Notes under the pieces: model-generated | The model's database searches: none | The model's input: the letters and a program-made list of their open reading frames with translations, nothing else | What the model was told of the DNA's origin: nothing | Position numbers and translations under genes: made by a program | Part shown: positions 63,067 to 64,000 of the stretch, one piece after another | How positions within the stretch are numbered: position 1 is the first letter of the stretch | How the letters are laid out: the number at the start of each line of letters is the position of its first letter | Assembly: GCF_001189535.1 (NCBI RefSeq) | Contig: NZ_CP012070.1 | Span: 2,666,001-2,730,000, forward strand | Direction of reading: 5' to 3' | Source of the DNA: Arsenicicoccus sp. oral taxon 190 | Lineage (GTDB): Bacteria; Actinomycetota; Actinomycetes; Actinomycetales; Dermatophilaceae | DNA: 64,000 nucleotides

Positions 63067-63699
63067 TCACGGCACGATCAGCCCGCGGGTCTGGGTGCTG
63101 ACCTTGGCGTAGCGGTCCTGGACGTCGGCCCAGCTGACGATGTTCCACCACTGCTTCACGAAGGTGGCCTTGTCGTTCTTGTACTGCAGGTAGTAGGCGT
63201 GCTCCCACATGTCGAGGGTGAGCAGCGGGACCATGCACATGGGCAGGTTGCCCTGGTGGTCGAAGTGCTGGATGACGTAGCAGCGCCCGGCGACCATGTC
63301 CCAGGCCAGGACGGACCAGCCGGACCCCTGCACCCCGAGGGCGACGGCCTCGAAGTGGGCGCGGAAGGCGGCGAAGGACCCGAAGTCCTGGTCGATGCGC
63401 CCGGCCAGGGCTCCGGTGGGCTTGTCGCCGCCGTCGGGCGACATGTTGGCCCAGAAGACCGAGTGGTTGACGTGGCCGCCGAGGTGGAAGGCGAGGTTCT
63501 TCTCCAGCGTGGACAGCGACCCGAAGGACCCCTGCTCACGGGCCTCGGCGAGCTGCTCGACGGTCGTGTTGATGCCCTTGACGTAGGTGGCGTGGTGCTT
63601 GTCGTGGTGCAGCTCCATGATCTCGCCGCTGATGTACGGCTCGAGGGCCGAGTAGTCGTACGGCAGGTCCGGCAGCAGGTAGGCGTCCATGCCAGCCAT
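63067..63699 (-). CDS. Superoxide dismutase, Fe/Mn family
   Basis: A 210-residue SOD. Metal ligands are seen in MELHHDKHHATYV, FHLGGHVNHSVFW and LTLDMWEHAYYLQY. The metal (Fe, Mn or either) cannot be decided. The ATG at 63699 (MAGMDAYLLPDLPYDY) is preferred for the AGGG just upstream; the ATG at 63690 is also possible. A Nur-box-like site overlaps its promoter region, suggesting nickel- or metal-dependent repression. Confidence 0.92.
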   Translation of the reverse strand: MAGMDAYLLPDLPYDYSALEPYISGEIMELHHDKHHATYVKGINTTVEQLAEAREQGSFGSLSTLEKNLAFHLGGHVNHSVFWANMSPDGGDKPTGALAGRIDQDFGSFAAFRAHFEAVALGVQGSGWSVLAWDMVAGRCYVIQHFDHQGNLPMCMVPLLTLDMWEHAYYLQYKNDKATFVKQWWNIVSWADVQDRYAKVSTQTRGLIVP

Positions 63700-63707
63700 C
63701 TGCCCTA

Positions 63708-63724
63708 TTGCAATCAATTCGCAA
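63708..63724. promoter_or_regulatory. Candidate Nur (nickel-responsive Fur-family) box upstream of sod
   Basis: On the minus strand TTGCGA-ATTGA-TTGCAA matches the Streptomyces Nur consensus tTGCaa-N5-ttGCAA with one deviation. It begins 9 nt before the SOD start codon, where a bound repressor would block transcription. Confidence 0.5.
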
Positions 63725-63742
63725 ATGGAGTGGGTCCGGACC

Positions 63743-64000
63743 TCACGTCTTGTGGGGTGCGGAGCTCATGACGTCGGCGACGGCGAAGCGCGCGTCGTTG
63801 GCGTCCATCTTGGCCGTGACGGCAGCACCGAGGTCGATGTCGAGGGCGTTGGCCAGGTGCAGGAGATAGATCAGCACGTCCGCCATCTCCTCGCCTGCTC
63901 GTGTCGCGGAGACGCCCTCGCCGGAGGGTGCCGCCCACTGGAACAGCTCGGCCAGCTCGCCCACCTCCCCCGTCAGCGCCAGGATCAGGGACTTCGGGTC
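63743..64000 (-). CDS. MazG-like nucleotide pyrophosphohydrolase (5' end outside window)
   Basis: At least 85 residues are visible on the minus strand and the frame is open through the right edge. The metal motifs LALTGEVGELAELFQWA and RAGEEMADVLIYLLHLA give the ExxE…ExxD pattern of all-alpha NTP pyrophosphatases. The short size resembles dCTP-pyrophosphatase-like proteins that remove damaged nucleotides. It is upstream of sod on the same strand, with about 40 bp between them. Confidence 0.82.
   Translation of the reverse strand, partial: DPKSLILALTGEVGELAELFQWAAPSGEGVSATRAGEEMADVLIYLLHLANALDIDLGAAVTAKMDANDARFAVADVMSSAPHKT

Overview
The window is about 64 kb of very GC-rich DNA (roughly 70% or more by eye). 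It is densely coded, has many GTG starts, and carries actinobacterial marker genes: mycothiol ligase MshC, the Pup–Dop–PafA–ARC pupylation set, PafB/PafC, HelY, and DUF3090, DUF3152, DUF3866 and DUF5703 proteins. The order helY–tatC–tatA–pafC–pafB … pafA … pup–dop–arc–trmI–recB-like–membrane protein … metH–PAC2–mshC–DUF3090–phosphatase … uppP matches the long conserved block around Rv2092c–Rv2136c of Mycobacterium tuberculosis. An actinobacterium of the order Micrococcales, possibly close to Intrasporangiaceae, is my best inference; the species cannot be read from the sequence. No rRNA, tRNA or CRISPR array was seen.

Region 1 (1–5.7 kb) is a lysine catabolic locus. kamA (lysine 2,3-aminomutase) is divergent from kdd (3,5-diaminohexanoate dehydrogenase), a degenerate amidohydrolase-like gene and kamD (lysine 5,6-aminomutase alpha, running off the left edge). 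Region 2 (5.7–11.4 kb) is a catechol ortho-cleavage cluster: a LysR regulator, catB, catA, catC, an aminoacyl-tRNA deacylase and the beta-ketoadipyl-CoA thiolase gene. Region 3 (11.4–16.9 kb) has an Lrp regulator, a 5'-3' exonuclease, a DUF3152 protease-like protein, and a possibly acquired HIT / WYL-regulator / drug-exporter trio.

Region 4 (17–44 kb) is the pupylation block with its usual neighbours (helY, tatCA, pafBC, two FKBP isomerases, pafA, pup, dop, arc, trmI). Two plus-strand genes interrupt it: DUF3866 and an 1842-residue single-chain biotin carboxylase. The striking point is what is missing. The 20S proteasome genes prcB and prcA are not beside pup; an asparaginase and a non-canonical diadenylate-cyclase-like gene sit there instead. 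The ARC ATPase also lacks the C-terminal tyrosine motif used to dock on a 20S core. Pup tagging here may therefore work without a proteasome.

Region 5 (44–64 kb) holds a site-2 protease, a RecB-type nuclease, metH, a PAC2-family protein, mshC, a conserved hypothetical cluster, CorA, an intact IS3-family element, uppP, a peptidase, a P450, superoxide dismutase and a partial MazG-like gene at the right edge.

The non-coding sequence is informative. A TANNNT -10 hexamer lies 6–9 nt before the start codon of at least nineteen genes, which points to widespread leaderless transcription and supports the chosen starts. An 18-bp palindrome occurs at the same distance (21 nt) from the presumed -10 of two unlinked small membrane protein genes. 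A family of hairpin repeats sits at gene ends. Six 11-bp tandem units lie upstream of uppP, and a good match to the nickel-responsive Nur box precedes sod.
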